From Dactylorhiza incarnata (lineage: Eukaryota; Streptophyta; Magnoliopsida; Asparagales; Orchidaceae), in contig JAWHQI010000266.1 in assembly GCA_033032865.1 (NCBI GenBank), positions 1,959,501-2,023,500 on the forward strand: DNA of 64,000 bases, in the 5' to 3' direction. The notes beneath the pieces were generated by a model. It ran no database searches, had not been told where the DNA came from, and was given only the letters and a program-made list of their open reading frames with translations. Every line of letters starts with the position of its first letter. Position 1 is the first letter of the stretch. Shown in pieces: positions 36,694 to 47,418 of this stretch. Position numbers and translations under genes: made by a program.

Positions 36694-38594
36694 TGTAACA
36701 TCACATTTCGCGCTAGACCACTCGGAGACGTTTTGACTCGCCTTGGGTCGGTTTGGGGCAAGGGAGGATTCCGTTCGACGAACGTCGAAGGACAACTTCG
36801 TTCGACGAACGTCGAAGGGCAGTTCCGTTCAACGAAATTCAAAGTGGAGCAGCGTTAGGCGAAGTATAGGATTCTGCGTTCGACGAATTATATTTAAGCT
36901 GCGATCGACGAAGTGTAGCAGCGCCGTTCAACGAAATATCGTCGAACGGCGTTCGACGAAATATAATTATTCAGCGGTCGACGAAATATGTTGAAGCGCC
37001 GTTCGATGAATTATCATGGAAGTTCCGTTCGACGAACGTCGAAGGGAAGGCGTTCGTCATTCGACGAATCAGTAGTCGTTCAGCGCCGACGAATCTGTAG
37101 CTGTTCGTCGTTCGACGAATCCTTACCTGTTCGTCGTTCGACGAATTTGCTGCTCGTCGTTCGACGAACCTGTAGTTGTTCGTCGTTCGACGAATTTGCT
37201 TAAATTCGTCGAACGTCAGTCTGTATTTATTAAATTCTGTGCGTTCTTCTTTCCGTCACCCGATAAAGCCTGAATGCTTATTTTTATGATTATTTTAGGC
37301 TAGGAGTGGAATTATTGTCCAATAAGGAGCTAACACCAAAAATTGGAGTTCCAAGGCTTATTAATGCAAACCCTCTTTTCTCTTAACACAAGGGCTGAGC
37401 ATTTCTCCCGAGGGAAAATCTGGATCTTCATCTTCTTCTTCCTCTCCTTCTTTTTCTTCCTCTCACTTCAGGGAATTAGTTGGGGGAATCTTTGAAGGAG
37501 CAAAGCTTGGAGGAAATTTGGATCTTGGCCGACCACCACCATGCTTCCATCAAGATGAACTCCAACCATGGCCGTAAAATCAGGTGACTTCCGCCCCCTC
37601 TCCCTTGGTGCTAGCGTCCTAGATCACAATAGGAGAGATGAAGGCTCAAGAGAGCTTCTCATGTGAGCTTTAATGGAGTTTCCTTAGGAAGACCAAGCCG
37701 GAACCTCAAATTTAGGGCATCGTTCGCCGCGAGGCTTTAGGAATCATTTCTTCTCTTCAAGAGGAAGAGATGGGATTTGATTTGGGTCAAACCCATGGTC
37801 GTTGAGGGAGAGTGAGGGGAATGACATTTAGGGATTTAACCTAACCCTTGTTTGGGAAAGATGATGAACAACCCTCTGTCAATTAGGGTTGTTAATTATA
37901 TATTTGTGTGATAAATGTGATGACAGCCCCCTTGCTAATGAAGTTTTCAATTTATAACTTTGCACTTGGTTATTAAGGAAAATTGTGCGCAGCTGGGTTC
38001 AAGCCAATTTTTAGGCTTGACCCCACTGGAATTAGACTTCGGGCTAAACATGAACGTTGTATCCCTCGGAAAGAGCTTTCCTACGATAAGTTACCCATTT
38101 TCTGAAGTGACATGTAGCTCCCTAAAAGCCCAGTCGATTGGACTGTCCAGAAAGCTGGGAGGTGGTTAATGCATGCTGGTTTGCTGTCCAGATTTCTGCA
38201 GTTGACTTCAGAGCAGATTTTTGATAGGACCCACTTGGATCTGGTTTTAGGACTCAACATGAATGTTGTATCCCTTGATGTTAGCTTTCCAAATTGGGGT
38301 GGATCATAATTTTTGGACAAATGTAGCACCCAGAAATCCAGTTTTAGTAAACCGTGTCATAACACTTCCGATCTCGGTATATTGTGGATTTCTCTTATTA
38401 TATTGGTTGGATGCTCATGAAAATTGGTGGAGACATAGGTAATAACAATATGTACATCCCGGTTGAAATTCATAATTTATGATTAAGGAGTATTAAAGTT
38501 ATTGTCGTGTTATTTCATAACTTGAAGGGGATATAAATGCTGAATGTGAAGCCTGTTTGGGCCGGAATTTTGTATGAATCATGTATATGCTAGC
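36694..38594 (+). repeat. 3' LTR of the LARD-like element, left part
   Basis: It begins TGTAACATCAC and aligns with 19590-21490. The TTCGACGAA array is at 36770-37215. It breaks at CTAGC (38590-38594), the target duplication of Copia-2, and resumes at 57630. Confidence 0.9.
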
Positions 38595-39779
38595 TGTTGA
38601 AATTGTTGAAGTGAAGTGGAGGTGATCGGGAGGTCTGATTTTGGGTGACCGTAGAGACCGTGTGGTATGTGTTAGTGAACTGGCGGTCTGGCTCTGCCGG
38701 TCTGTTCTGGCAGTCTGCTGGTTGGCCGGTCTGTTCTTGATTGCTGCGGTCTGTTCCCGAGTTGTTTTGTTTGGTTGGCATGTCTTCTTTGTTGGAAGAC
38801 CGGGCGGTCTGTTCTTATGTAATCGCCTGACCGGGCGGCTTGTGCTGGCGATCTGGCGACTTGTCTGAAGTCGGCTAGATGGTTCTTGGTTTGCTCCTGG
38901 TGGTCTAAGGGAGGAGTACACTTGTGTCCGCGCAGCTTGTGCACGGTCTCGTATTCACGCGACTTGTGCGCGGTCTGCCTGCTGATCTGCGGTCTTGGAC
39001 GGAAGGTTGTCCGAGTGGTGTGATCGCGCGGTCTGCCTTGTGAGACCGCTGGCGATCTGACGGGTGGTGATTGTATCTCTCCTGTGTGGTGATGACATCC
39101 GTCTACCCGCCTATAAATAGGGGTGCATGGCCCGTCATTCATAACAAGAACTGTAAGAACTGAGCCTGGGTTATTTCGTGCGGTCTCAACTTTGAGGTCG
39201 GGCGGTCTCGGAAGCGAGTTGACTGTTTGTTGTGTTCGCAGGTTTGCGGTCAGCAGGTTGTGGTCTCCTTCCTTGGTGATTCCCAGCGGCTTGAATAAAC
39301 AGTTCGGCAGCGGCTTGTCTGCGAACTGGTTTATGTTTGTTCTTGTACTATTCCCAGCGAGCTCAGCGATCAGGCGACCTTCAGCGGTTAGGCGATCTGA
39401 GTTGCGGTCTGGCGACAGCTTCAGTTCTTCGTTCAATAAAGCTCCAGTTTGTGCAGTCTGAGGTGGCGGTCTTGCAGTGCAGGCGGTATGTCTATTTTCT
39501 ATTCTCGCGGTCTCAGGTCAAGCTGGGCGATCTCTGGAGTCGAGCAGTCTGTGCGGTCTCTGCTTGTCAAGCCGCCAGTTTTGCTTTTTGGTGTTTTGTT
39601 CTTCTCTTCTCCGTGATTCTTATGAATCATGTCTCGCCATGTATACCTCGCACTGTAAATGAAGTTTGTGATTCAATAAAGTTTCTTGTGTTGCTATGTG
39701 GAATTGTGGTTGTTTGGCTATAACTCAGTTGATGCAACTCCTGCTTACTCCTAAACGATTCAAATCAAAAAATTTAACA
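38595..39779 (+). repeat. 5' LTR of Copia-2
   Basis: This 1185-bp LTR is full of GCGGTCTG, GGCGATCTGG and related short repeats between 38620 and 39080, upstream of a TATA box (CTATAAATAG, 39111-39120). A long antisense open frame (38672-39436) exists only because such repeats lack stops. The same repeats are in the 3' LTR. Confidence 0.93.
39111..39120 (+). promoter_or_regulatory. TATA box of Copia-2 5' LTR
   Basis: CTATAAATAG preceded by the motif array fits a plant LTR promoter. The same box is at 56956-56965 in the 3' LTR. Confidence 0.75.
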
Positions 39780-39791
39780 TGGTATCAGAGC
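39780..39791 (+). promoter_or_regulatory. tRNA primer-binding site of Copia-2
   Basis: TGGTATCAGAGC directly abuts the LTR end and is the canonical plant initiator-Met-tRNA primer site. Confidence 0.93.
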
Positions 39792-39868
39792 TAGGTTGTT
39801 GGAGTGGATAATCAGTGTTCAACTTGAGTTGCCATCGTCTTTGTGAAGAAGAAACCACATAGATTGCC

Positions 39869-40427
39869 ATGGAAGGTGGATACGCAAGAGGGCTTGGTAT
39901 TGAACTCCTAACCTCGACTGACTACAAGAAATGGAGGTCGTGTATGGAGAGTTACTTACTTGGCGAGGATCTATGGGAGATAGTTGGAGGAGAAGACACA
40001 CAAGAAGTGTTTCTAGCAGGAGATAATATGGCAGAGGTGAGACTTTGGAGGAGGACTAATGCTAAGGCAGAGTTCACACTCAAGAGGGCTATCTCACCAG
40101 AGCTATTTGATCACATCATTGGATGTAAATATGTTGCTGAGATTTGGACATCTTTGGACGGGTTGTTTAATAAGAAGAATGTAGCTCGGCTATAGTTTCT
40201 TGAAAATGAGTTGGCAAAGACCTCTCAAGGTGATCTCTCTATTTCTACCTTCTTTCTCAAGATGAAGAACCTCACAGCAGAGATTTCTGCAATGGACCCT
40301 GATGAGCCCATCTCGGAGGCAAAACTGAAGAGGCATATCATCCGCGGGTTGCGGAAGGAGTATCTTGCCTTTGTGACTTCAGTTCAAGGTTGGGCAAATC
40401 AACCATCTCTATTGGAGCTGGATAACT
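39869..40427 (+). pseudogene. Copia-2 gag, N-terminal part
   Basis: The ATG at 39869 opens a Copia-type gag (UBN2-like) with the usual early Tyr-Lys-Lys-Trp segment and a DLWEIV motif. A TAG at 40193 interrupts it, consistent with CAG to TAG. The frame continues to 40427, where the SIRE-like element entered. After removal of that element and one TAACT copy, the phase joins exactly to 52901, and the total from 39869 to 56430 is 1363 codons. Confidence 0.92.
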
Positions 40428-41230
40428 TGTTGGATCAGTCAGCGCCCTTAGAGGGGGGGTGAATAAGGGTTTTCAAAAACTTTAGATTATATTTAAAAAA
40501 CTTTGAATTATTACAAGATTAAAGACATGAAATAAGTTAAGTAAAAAAAGAGAGAGACAAGCTTTATTAATGATAAATAAGTTTTACAAAACTTGATCTC
40601 GATGACGCTAGAGATCGGAGGCGAATAATAAAAAAGCTCTTTTTGTTTTCTATCCCGACTCGCTTCCCCGTGAACCGGTGGCCCTAGCCTTATCCTCCCC
40701 GGATTCGGCCTCAAGCCGCTCTAACCAATCCTTCCCCGGATGTGGCCTCGAGCACCCTTTAGAACTAGCCTAGATCTAGTCGCTAACATGAGGCGAATTT
40801 CAGCCCTAAGTCTACCCCAGACCTAGTCGCCAACACGAGGCGATTTCACTACCGTTTACAATGAAGAAAGAGAAATAAAATAACAAAACCTCCCTTAAGA
40901 TGAAATTCTGATGTCGGAGACGAAGATCCGCTGTAGAATCAGCGTTTGTAGAAGCGGACTTCATTTGGATCCGGCGTGACGTAATCCTCCTTCAGAAATT
41001 TGCAGAGCTTCGCTATGGCTTCAAGTTTCAGCCAAGATGGCCTCTGGAGTTGTAGCACTGCCTCTCTCCCTAATGTCTGTCTGAAACGAGAGGTGAGGGG
41101 TCCTTTATATAGCCCAAGCGCTACCGCCGGCGCTAGCATTTTTATAGTAACAAACACGCATATCATTTTCATAGTAACAAACTCTGATTTATTTCAATAT
41201 AAACGTGTATGCTAAAACGGTCTTCCAACA
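40428..41230 (-). repeat. Left LTR of the SIRE-like element, inverted
   Basis: Read on the minus strand this 803-bp sequence begins TGTTGGAAGACC and ends CTGATCCAACA. Its latter part matches the right LTR from the TATA box to the end, including the doubled GGCGACTAGGTCTGGG-like block near 40740-40860 (compare 52450-52540). The upstream part is shorter and different, with one CTAGC/GCCGGC motif at 41118-41137 just before a TATA box (minus, near 41104-41112). Orientation is opposite to the right LTR although gag and the primer site are plus. Confidence 0.85.
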
Positions 41231-41232
41231 AG

Positions 41233-41244
41233 TGGTATCAGAGC
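41233..41244 (+). promoter_or_regulatory. tRNA primer-binding site of the SIRE-like element
   Basis: TGGTATCAGAGC lies two bases after the inverted LTR and is in plus orientation. Its partner should be the U5 end of an LTR, but the adjoining end here is the U3 end. Confidence 0.9.
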
Positions 41245-41279
41245 TAGGTTATTCCAAATCGGCTTAACAACCGGGAATA

Positions 41280-41987
41280 ATGGCGTCTCATGATCTCGCT
41301 TCTACTAGTGGGGTAAATTTTTATGAAGAAGAAAAATCTCCTAAACCACCTCTATTCGAAGGGAGAAATTATAATGGGTGGAAATTATTAATGGAAAATT
41401 TTATTAAAAGTTAAGATATCAATGCATGGGATATACCAATCGTTAAACCAGCGAACGAATCAAATAAACAAGAGCGTCACCTAAATGCAAAAGCTATGCA
41501 TTATATTTTTTGTGCTTTATCTCAAGATATTTTCAAACTAATTTATTGTTTTTCTAGTGCATACAAAGTATGGAAATTTCTTGAAGAAATATATGATTCT
41601 CCTTCTACAGGTATGGAACAATCGCAAGAACCGGAGAATATGCAAGCTTGCACAAGTCTTCAAGAATACTCCTCTCATGACGGACCAATGGAGCACACAT
41701 CAAATGGAAAAGAAGAAGAAGTACTGTCTTCGGAAGAGGAGTGCCAAAAAGATGTCAAAGAAACGATATGTTCAAATCGTGCCTCTCCCGAAAGCAATGT
41801 AAGGAAATCAAATTCCATCTTTTGTACTTCTATCTCTTCATTACAATTGCTTCAAACTACAAAGCGCAAAATTAAGAAATTAAAAAATGCTAATAAATAA
41901 TTGCGCTTAGAAAATAAAAATTTAAAGACAAAAATTAATGAACAATCAAATTCAAATTTATCTAGTTCTATCCATGGTTCCTTAGTT
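41280..41987 (+). pseudogene. SIRE-like gag, part before the Harbinger insertion
   Basis: The ATG at 41280 opens a Copia gag with a PPLFEGRNYNGWK segment. In-frame stops occur near 41413 and at 41898. A zinc knuckle expected further on is not seen; the region after about 41610 is acidic and Ser-rich, suggesting an internal deletion. The frame runs to the TAA at 41988-41990, which is also the Harbinger target site, and continues in the same phase at 46717. Confidence 0.75.
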
Positions 41988-42615
41988 TAAGGTGGCGTTT
42001 GGTTAGGATTTTCGGCTGTGGTGCGGCGAAAACGCACCTGTATTTTGTGAAGAAGCTGCGTTTGGCGCGGCTTAAGTTCTAAACTGCGGTTATTAATTTC
42101 CGCTGTTTATGCTTACAGCCCATCCGCACATATTTTCTGCGTTCAGCCGCAAAAGCGCCCTGTTTCCTTCTCCCCCGCGATAGCAGCGATTCCCGATTCC
42201 TCCGCGATTCTTCTCTTCCGATTCGTGCAGCTGCCGACGCCCTCATTCCTCTCTTCTGATTCGTGCAGCCACCGACGACGACAAAACCGCTCGACATCCT
42301 CTCTTCCGATTCCTCCGCGATTCTTCTCTTCTGATTCGTGCAGCCGCCGACGCCCTCATTCCTCTCTTTCGATTCGTGCAGCCGCCGACGACGAGCCGCC
42401 CGACGAAGACACCTCCTAGGTTCGATTTCCTTCTCGTTGTCGTCTAGTAGGGTTCTACGTTATTTGTTTCTAATTTTTCTGCTCCTTTGCAGTCCATTCA
42501 TCTCGCCGGAGACCACCCTAAACCCTAACACTGTAGATCTGCTCTACAGGTATGTCTTCTTCCACGTCTAGGGTTCTTTATTCCAAAGATTTCCAGAAAT
42601 GTCTAGTTTCTCTTT

Positions 42616-43976
42616 CGATTTTTTCAGTTTTGTGATTTGTGGTGTGTGTTTTATGTGTGGTATGTATGTTGTGCGTGTATGTTTATATGTGTGTGTATGT
42701 TTATATGTGTGTGTTGTGTGTGTATATGTGTGTGTGTGTGTGTATGTGTGATGTGTGTATGTTGTTGTGGTGTATGTGTGTGTGTGTATATGTGTGTGTG
42801 TGTTGTATGTTGTTGTGTGTGTGTTCATGTGTGTGCTGTGTGTGTGTGTGTGTGTTCATATACATGTGTGTGTGTGTGTTGATATGTATATGTGTGTGTG
42901 TGTTCATATGTGTGTGTGTTATGTGTGTGTGTTCTTTTTTATTGTGTGTGTGTGTGTTCTTTTGTATGTGTGTGTGTGTGTTCTTTTGTATGTGTGTGTG
43001 TGTTATTTTTTAAGTGTATGTGTGTGTGTTATGTGTGTGTGTTATTTTTTATTGTGTGTGTGTGTTCTTTTGTATGTTTGTGTGTGTTCTTTTTTATGTG
43101 TATGTGTGTGTGTTATGTGTGTGTGTGTTCTTTTTTAAGTGTATGTGTGTGTGTGTGTTGTGTGTGTGTTATTTTTTATTGTGTGTGTGTGTGTTCTTTT
43201 GTATGTTTGTGTGTGTTCTTTTTTATGTGTATGTGTGTGTGTGTTATGTGTGTGTGTTCTTTTTTATTGTGTGTGTGTGTTCTTTTGTATGTGTGTGTGT
43301 GTGTTCTTTTTTATGTGTATGTGTGTGTGTTATGTGTGTGTGTTATTTTTTATTGTGTGTGTGTGTTCTTTTGTATGTGTGTGTGTGTTCTTTTTTATGC
43401 GTATGTGTGTGTTATGTGTGTGGTATGTGTGTGTGTTCTTTTTATGTGTATGTGTGTGTGTGTGTGTTATGTGTGTGTGTTATTTTTTATTGTGTGTTAT
43501 GTGTGTGTGTGTTATATGTGTGTGTGTTCATATACATGTGTGTGTGTGGTATGTGTGTGTGTTCATATACATGTGTGTGTGTGTGTTGTTCATGTATATG
43601 TGTGTGTGATGCAAAATGTCGGTTTTTGCTGTAATCTGGTTTGATTTTGATGCAAAATTTGGTTTGGTTTTGATGTAAAATGTAAACTCTGTTTTTTGCT
43701 GTAATCATGTATGTGTTGCGTTGTGGTGTTTGTATGTGTGATCTGATGTGTATGTGTGTGTGTATGTGAATGTGTGTGTGTGTGTGTGTAATCATGTATG
43801 TGTGTTGGTGTATGTGTGTGTGTGTATGTGCTGTTTTTGGTTGTGTGTGTGCTGTGTTTGTTGTGTTATTGTTTGTGTTGGTGTTGTGTGTATTATTTGT
43901 TTTTGTGTTGCATGTGTGTGTGTGTTGTATGTGTTGGTGATTGTGAGTATTTGTTAAATCTTGTTTAATTTTTTAA
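42616..43976 (+). repeat. Long TG-rich microsatellite in the Harbinger 5' region
   Basis: About 1.3 kb is almost only TG/TA steps on this strand, with recurring TTCTTTTTTATG and TTATTTTTTATTG interruptions that form a higher-order repeat near 42930-43500. It lies between a candidate splice donor (AG/GTATGT near 42550) and a candidate acceptor (TTTTTTAAG/G at 43977) just before the Myb gene ATG, so it may be a 5'-UTR intron. Long frames of Cys-Val repeats come from the repeat itself. Confidence 0.85.
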
Positions 43977-43978
43977 GG

Positions 43979-44924
43979 ATGGGCAAAACCAAAGATGGTT
44001 GGGTGGTCGCTATGTGGGACAACAATGATGTGCTGTTATTCTGTGATATATGCATTAAAGAGATAGAGCTTGGGAATCGACCCACCACGCATTTTAATAA
44101 ATAGGGGTGGATAAATGTTATGAACAAATTTGAAATGCAAACCGGGAAAAAATATGATAAAGTCCAACTTAAGAATAAATGGGATCATTTGAAGAAAGAG
44201 TGGAAATTATGGACAGAGTTGAATCGTGGTGAGACCGGTTTGGGTTGGAATGCATCAAGAAAGACTATAGACGCCTCAGACGAGTGGTGGGACGAAAGAT
44301 TGAAGGTATGTTTTACTTAAATTCATTTGCAAAGAAATTTCTTAACTTAAAATTCCTCAATGTCTAATTTTAAAATACTTTATTCTGTAGGTTGTTCCGA
44401 CGGCAAAGAAATTTCGGTATGCCAGAATCCCCCCAGAGTTAGAGGATAAACTGAACTTGATGTTTAGTTCGGTTGTCGCTACAGGACATCATTCTTGCAC
44501 CCCTCACACCGCAAATCTTGGTACGGAGTCTATTGATGAAAGAGAAATGTCAGCGGATGAACATGACGACCTTGAGGTTATCGGAGCTCCTCAACCAGCT
44601 GAGACCGCAAATATATCTGAAACAAGCAAAATAAGGAGCAAAAGAAAGAAGAAAGCTAGCAGCTCGGTGTTAGAAGATTTGGCCAAGTCCTCGAAGATCA
44701 TAAGTCGATGCATCCAGGAGCCACCCAAGATTACATCTTCTTCTTTCACTATTGCACATGCACTAGAAAAATTAGGCACGTACTCAGAAGTGCAGTCTGA
44801 TGAAGACTTCTATGATTTTGCCATCACATACTTGATGGAAACAAAACATAGAGAGACTTTCATGTGCCTTCCAGAAGGCATGAACATCAAGTGGTTGAAA
44901 AACCGTTATACTCGTGGGACGTAG
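43979..44924 (+). pseudogene. Harbinger Myb/SANT-like accessory gene
   Basis: The ATG at 43979 opens a Myb/SANT-like domain (residues about 10-100, with Trp-rich helices such as LKNKWDHLKKEWKLW and ending DEWWDERLK). This family helps PIF/Harbinger transposases bind DNA or enter the nucleus. A TAG at 44102 interrupts the domain. An 85-bp intron fits at 44306-44390 (AAG/GTATG to CTGTAG/G); exon 2 continues in phase with VVPTAKKFRYARIPPELE and ends at 44922. The exon 2 product has a basic KRKKK stretch that could be a nuclear signal. Total is about 286 codons. Apart from the one stop it looks intact. Confidence 0.82.
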
Positions 44925-45131
44925 TAGAGAGACTATGCGTGTTGTTTTGTTTTGTTATGTTTGTGAACATTATGGATATTCTATTATGTTGTTTAAATGT
45001 AGACATTATGAACATTATTAGAAATTTGCTTGAGTTCTGTGATAATGTTAATTTCTTTATTTACTTACTCAAGTGGTTATAATTTTATTTACTTTATGAT
45101 AATGTTAATTTCTTTATTTTTCTAACAGAAA

Positions 45132-46441
45132 ATGTTTAGTGATGAATCGGAAAATACCAGAGCAGAGCACGAGAAGCACGCCATCTTTAGAAGAAATTGT
45201 GTTATTGGCCATCATCAAAATGTGGTGGCAGCAATATGTTATATCTCCGAACACACCTCGATGTTAAACCATCCTGTTCCATCCATGACTTCAAAGCAAA
45301 CAGGCGATAAATGGGTCGGAGAGCTACTTCGTGGGACTCGAGTTAGATTTCATGACTCGTTCATGATGAGTCAAGAAATTTTTATAGATCTATTGCATGC
45401 TCTCGAAGAGAAGTGTGGCTTTAAGGGAACAAGAAGAACTGCAGCCAGAGAAGTCCTAGCATTGACTATATATATATATTGTCTCATAATGAATCAATGA
45501 GAAAAACACGCGAGCGGTTTCAGCACTCAACAGAGACAACTAGCAGATTTTTTGCTCGTGGTATTCGCGCTTTGTTGCAGTTGGCCGAGGAAGTGATACA
45601 GCCATCAGATAGGTCTTTCGGCTGCACTTCGCCAGAGATTATGTATGACAGACGTTATATGCCTTTTTTTCAAGATTGTGTTGGAGCAATAGATGGAACA
45701 CATGTCGATGCGTGCATACCAGTAGGAAGTCAAGTTCCATATATTGGGAGAAAGGGCAGACCGACACAAAATGTCATGGCGGCCTGTGATTTCAACATGT
45801 GTTTCACTTTTGTTATGGCAGGTTGGGAGGGATCGGCGCACGATAGTCGCATTTTCAATTATGCCATAACTGATCCTCGTTATACGTTCCCTCATCCGCC
45901 TCAAGGTAAATAATTAAAAATCAGCTCATCTAATTATTACTTTAAATATTTTCCGTTGTTAAACATTTTTTAATATGTTTCAGGAAAATATTACTTTGTT
46001 GATTCTGGTTATCCTCTACAGAAAGCATATTTAAAACCATATCAGGATACAAGATATCATCTGCCTGACTTTGCCCGGGGTGGACGTCGCGCAGAAGGAC
46101 GTCGAGAGATATTCAATCATGCGCACTCGTCGCTTAGAAGTGTGATAGAACGATCATTCGGCGTTTGGAAGAAGAAGTGGGCCATACTACGGGACATGCC
46201 AAGTTATAGCTTCGACAAACAGGCACATATTGTCATGGCCACGATGACTTTACATAATTTCATTCGTCGCCACCCTTCGCGCGTGGATTTTGATTTCAGT
46301 GAGACCGAGCAGAGGGGTAGAGATGATGGACTGGTCACACAAGAGCGACAAGATACATGCCCTGACACTGCAGGTGGTGTGGAGGAGATGATCGCGTTAC
46401 GTGATAGTATAGCAGATCAGTTGTATGAATCTAGATCATAG
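45132..46441 (+). pseudogene. Harbinger DDE transposase
   Basis: The gene catalyses cut-and-paste movement of the element. The N-terminal helix-turn-helix region is at 45132-45480. A run of TA repeats at about 45467-45478 puts the rest in another phase, so the protein is broken by a short indel there. Downstream the DDE_Tnp_4-type core is complete: Asp in AIDGTH (45692), Asp in SAHDSRIF (45842), and Glu in VIERSFGVWKKKW (46148). A 78-bp intron at 45906-45983 splits the codon for Gly in PPQGKYY. The frame then runs to a stop at 46439. All three catalytic residues are kept, which suggests recent activity. Confidence 0.88.
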
Positions 46442-46716
46442 GAGATATCATGATATATGGTTAATGTGGACATTATTTTTGTGTGTTTGGTAATATATGA
46501 TGGAAAATATATATTTTTTTTTAATATTCGGTAAAAAAAATCGCTCAAAACTCCGTTTTGTTTCCAAACAACTTTTTCAAAACTCCATTTTACAAACTCC
46601 ATTTCACCCAAACAGTTTTTTAACAAAACTCCGTTTTCCAGAATCAGCACTTTTCCTATCAGCAACAGCCCATCAGCAGCTTTCCATCAGCAACAGCCCA
46701 ACCAAACAGAGCCTAA

Positions 46717-47418
46717 AACACTACACCTTGTATGGAATTTGATGATTTAAAAGAAAAATGCAATGAACTTGAAAAGGAACTTCTTAGTGTAAAAGAACAA
46801 GATGAAAAATTATGTTTTGAAAATTCATCTTTGATAAATGATTGTGCTAAGTGCAAAGACTATAAAATTGAAATTAAAGAGATGGATGAAACATTTGATG
46901 AATATAGAAATAACTATCAAGATCATATAGATTCAATTGTTTCAACTCTTAAAAATAGCACAATCGCTTATAATAAAGCTAGACATAATTTAAAGATTAA
47001 AAATAATGAACTAAAAACTAAAATCAACTTGCTTAAGGAAATCATAAAGAAAAATTCTCAAAACATACATTCTCAATATAATGCAAAATCCAAAAGCAAG
47101 TTGAATATAAATAAGCCAAACAATGGAAATAAAAAACTTCAAAAGATTGAAAATGAGACTCCAAAATACAATCATTATTATCATTTACAACATCAATCTT
47201 CTCCCAACGTAAAACTAAATGTTCACAAATTTCCTATGAACAACACTTTTAATAATCATTACAATCATAATCATCAATATAAAGATAATCTCAATGGAAA
47301 TTTGATGAATAAGAATAACATTAAACCAAGGTTTGAATGGAGGCCTAAAATTAAAAATGAAACATTCACTTCACATGAAAGGACTCATTCATCTTTGACT
47401 TCACAAAAATCATCATGA
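46717..47418 (+). pseudogene. SIRE-like gag, coiled-coil part after the Harbinger insertion
   Basis: The frame continues in phase from 41987 if the Harbinger element is removed. From 46732 it encodes a Lys/Glu-rich heptad-like segment (DDLKEKCNELEKELLSVKEQ onward), then an Asn/His/Lys-rich tail to a stop at 47416. A few codons later the same phase reads WVRKGTITHGQLWIPKS, resembling the gag end or connector of SIRE/Maximus polyproteins, ending at a TAG near 47487. It may be the start of a second gag-like protein or simply gag's end. Confidence 0.7.

Larger units (their letters stand above)
41991..46713 (+). mobile_element. PIF/Harbinger DNA transposon
   Basis: Ends read GGTGGCGTTTGGTTAGG on the left and, in reverse complement, GGCTCTGTTTGGTTGGG on the right, sharing GG, GTTTGGTT and GG. 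TAA flanks both sides (41988-41990 and 46714-46716), the 3-bp TWA duplication typical of the superfamily. It holds two genes on the plus strand, a Myb/SANT-like protein and a DDE transposase, which is the normal pairing. The host is the gag gene of the SIRE-like element, making this the innermost level of the stack. Confidence 0.93.

Noticed and set aside
38672..39436. 254-residue antisense frame in the Copia-2 5' LTR, partly repeated at 56595-57281
   Set aside because: Conservation is explained by LTR duplication, and the composition follows the GCGGTCTG array.
42637..43644. Several long overlapping frames encoding Cys-Val or Thr-His repeats
   Set aside because: They are produced by the TG/CA microsatellite in all frames and carry no domain.
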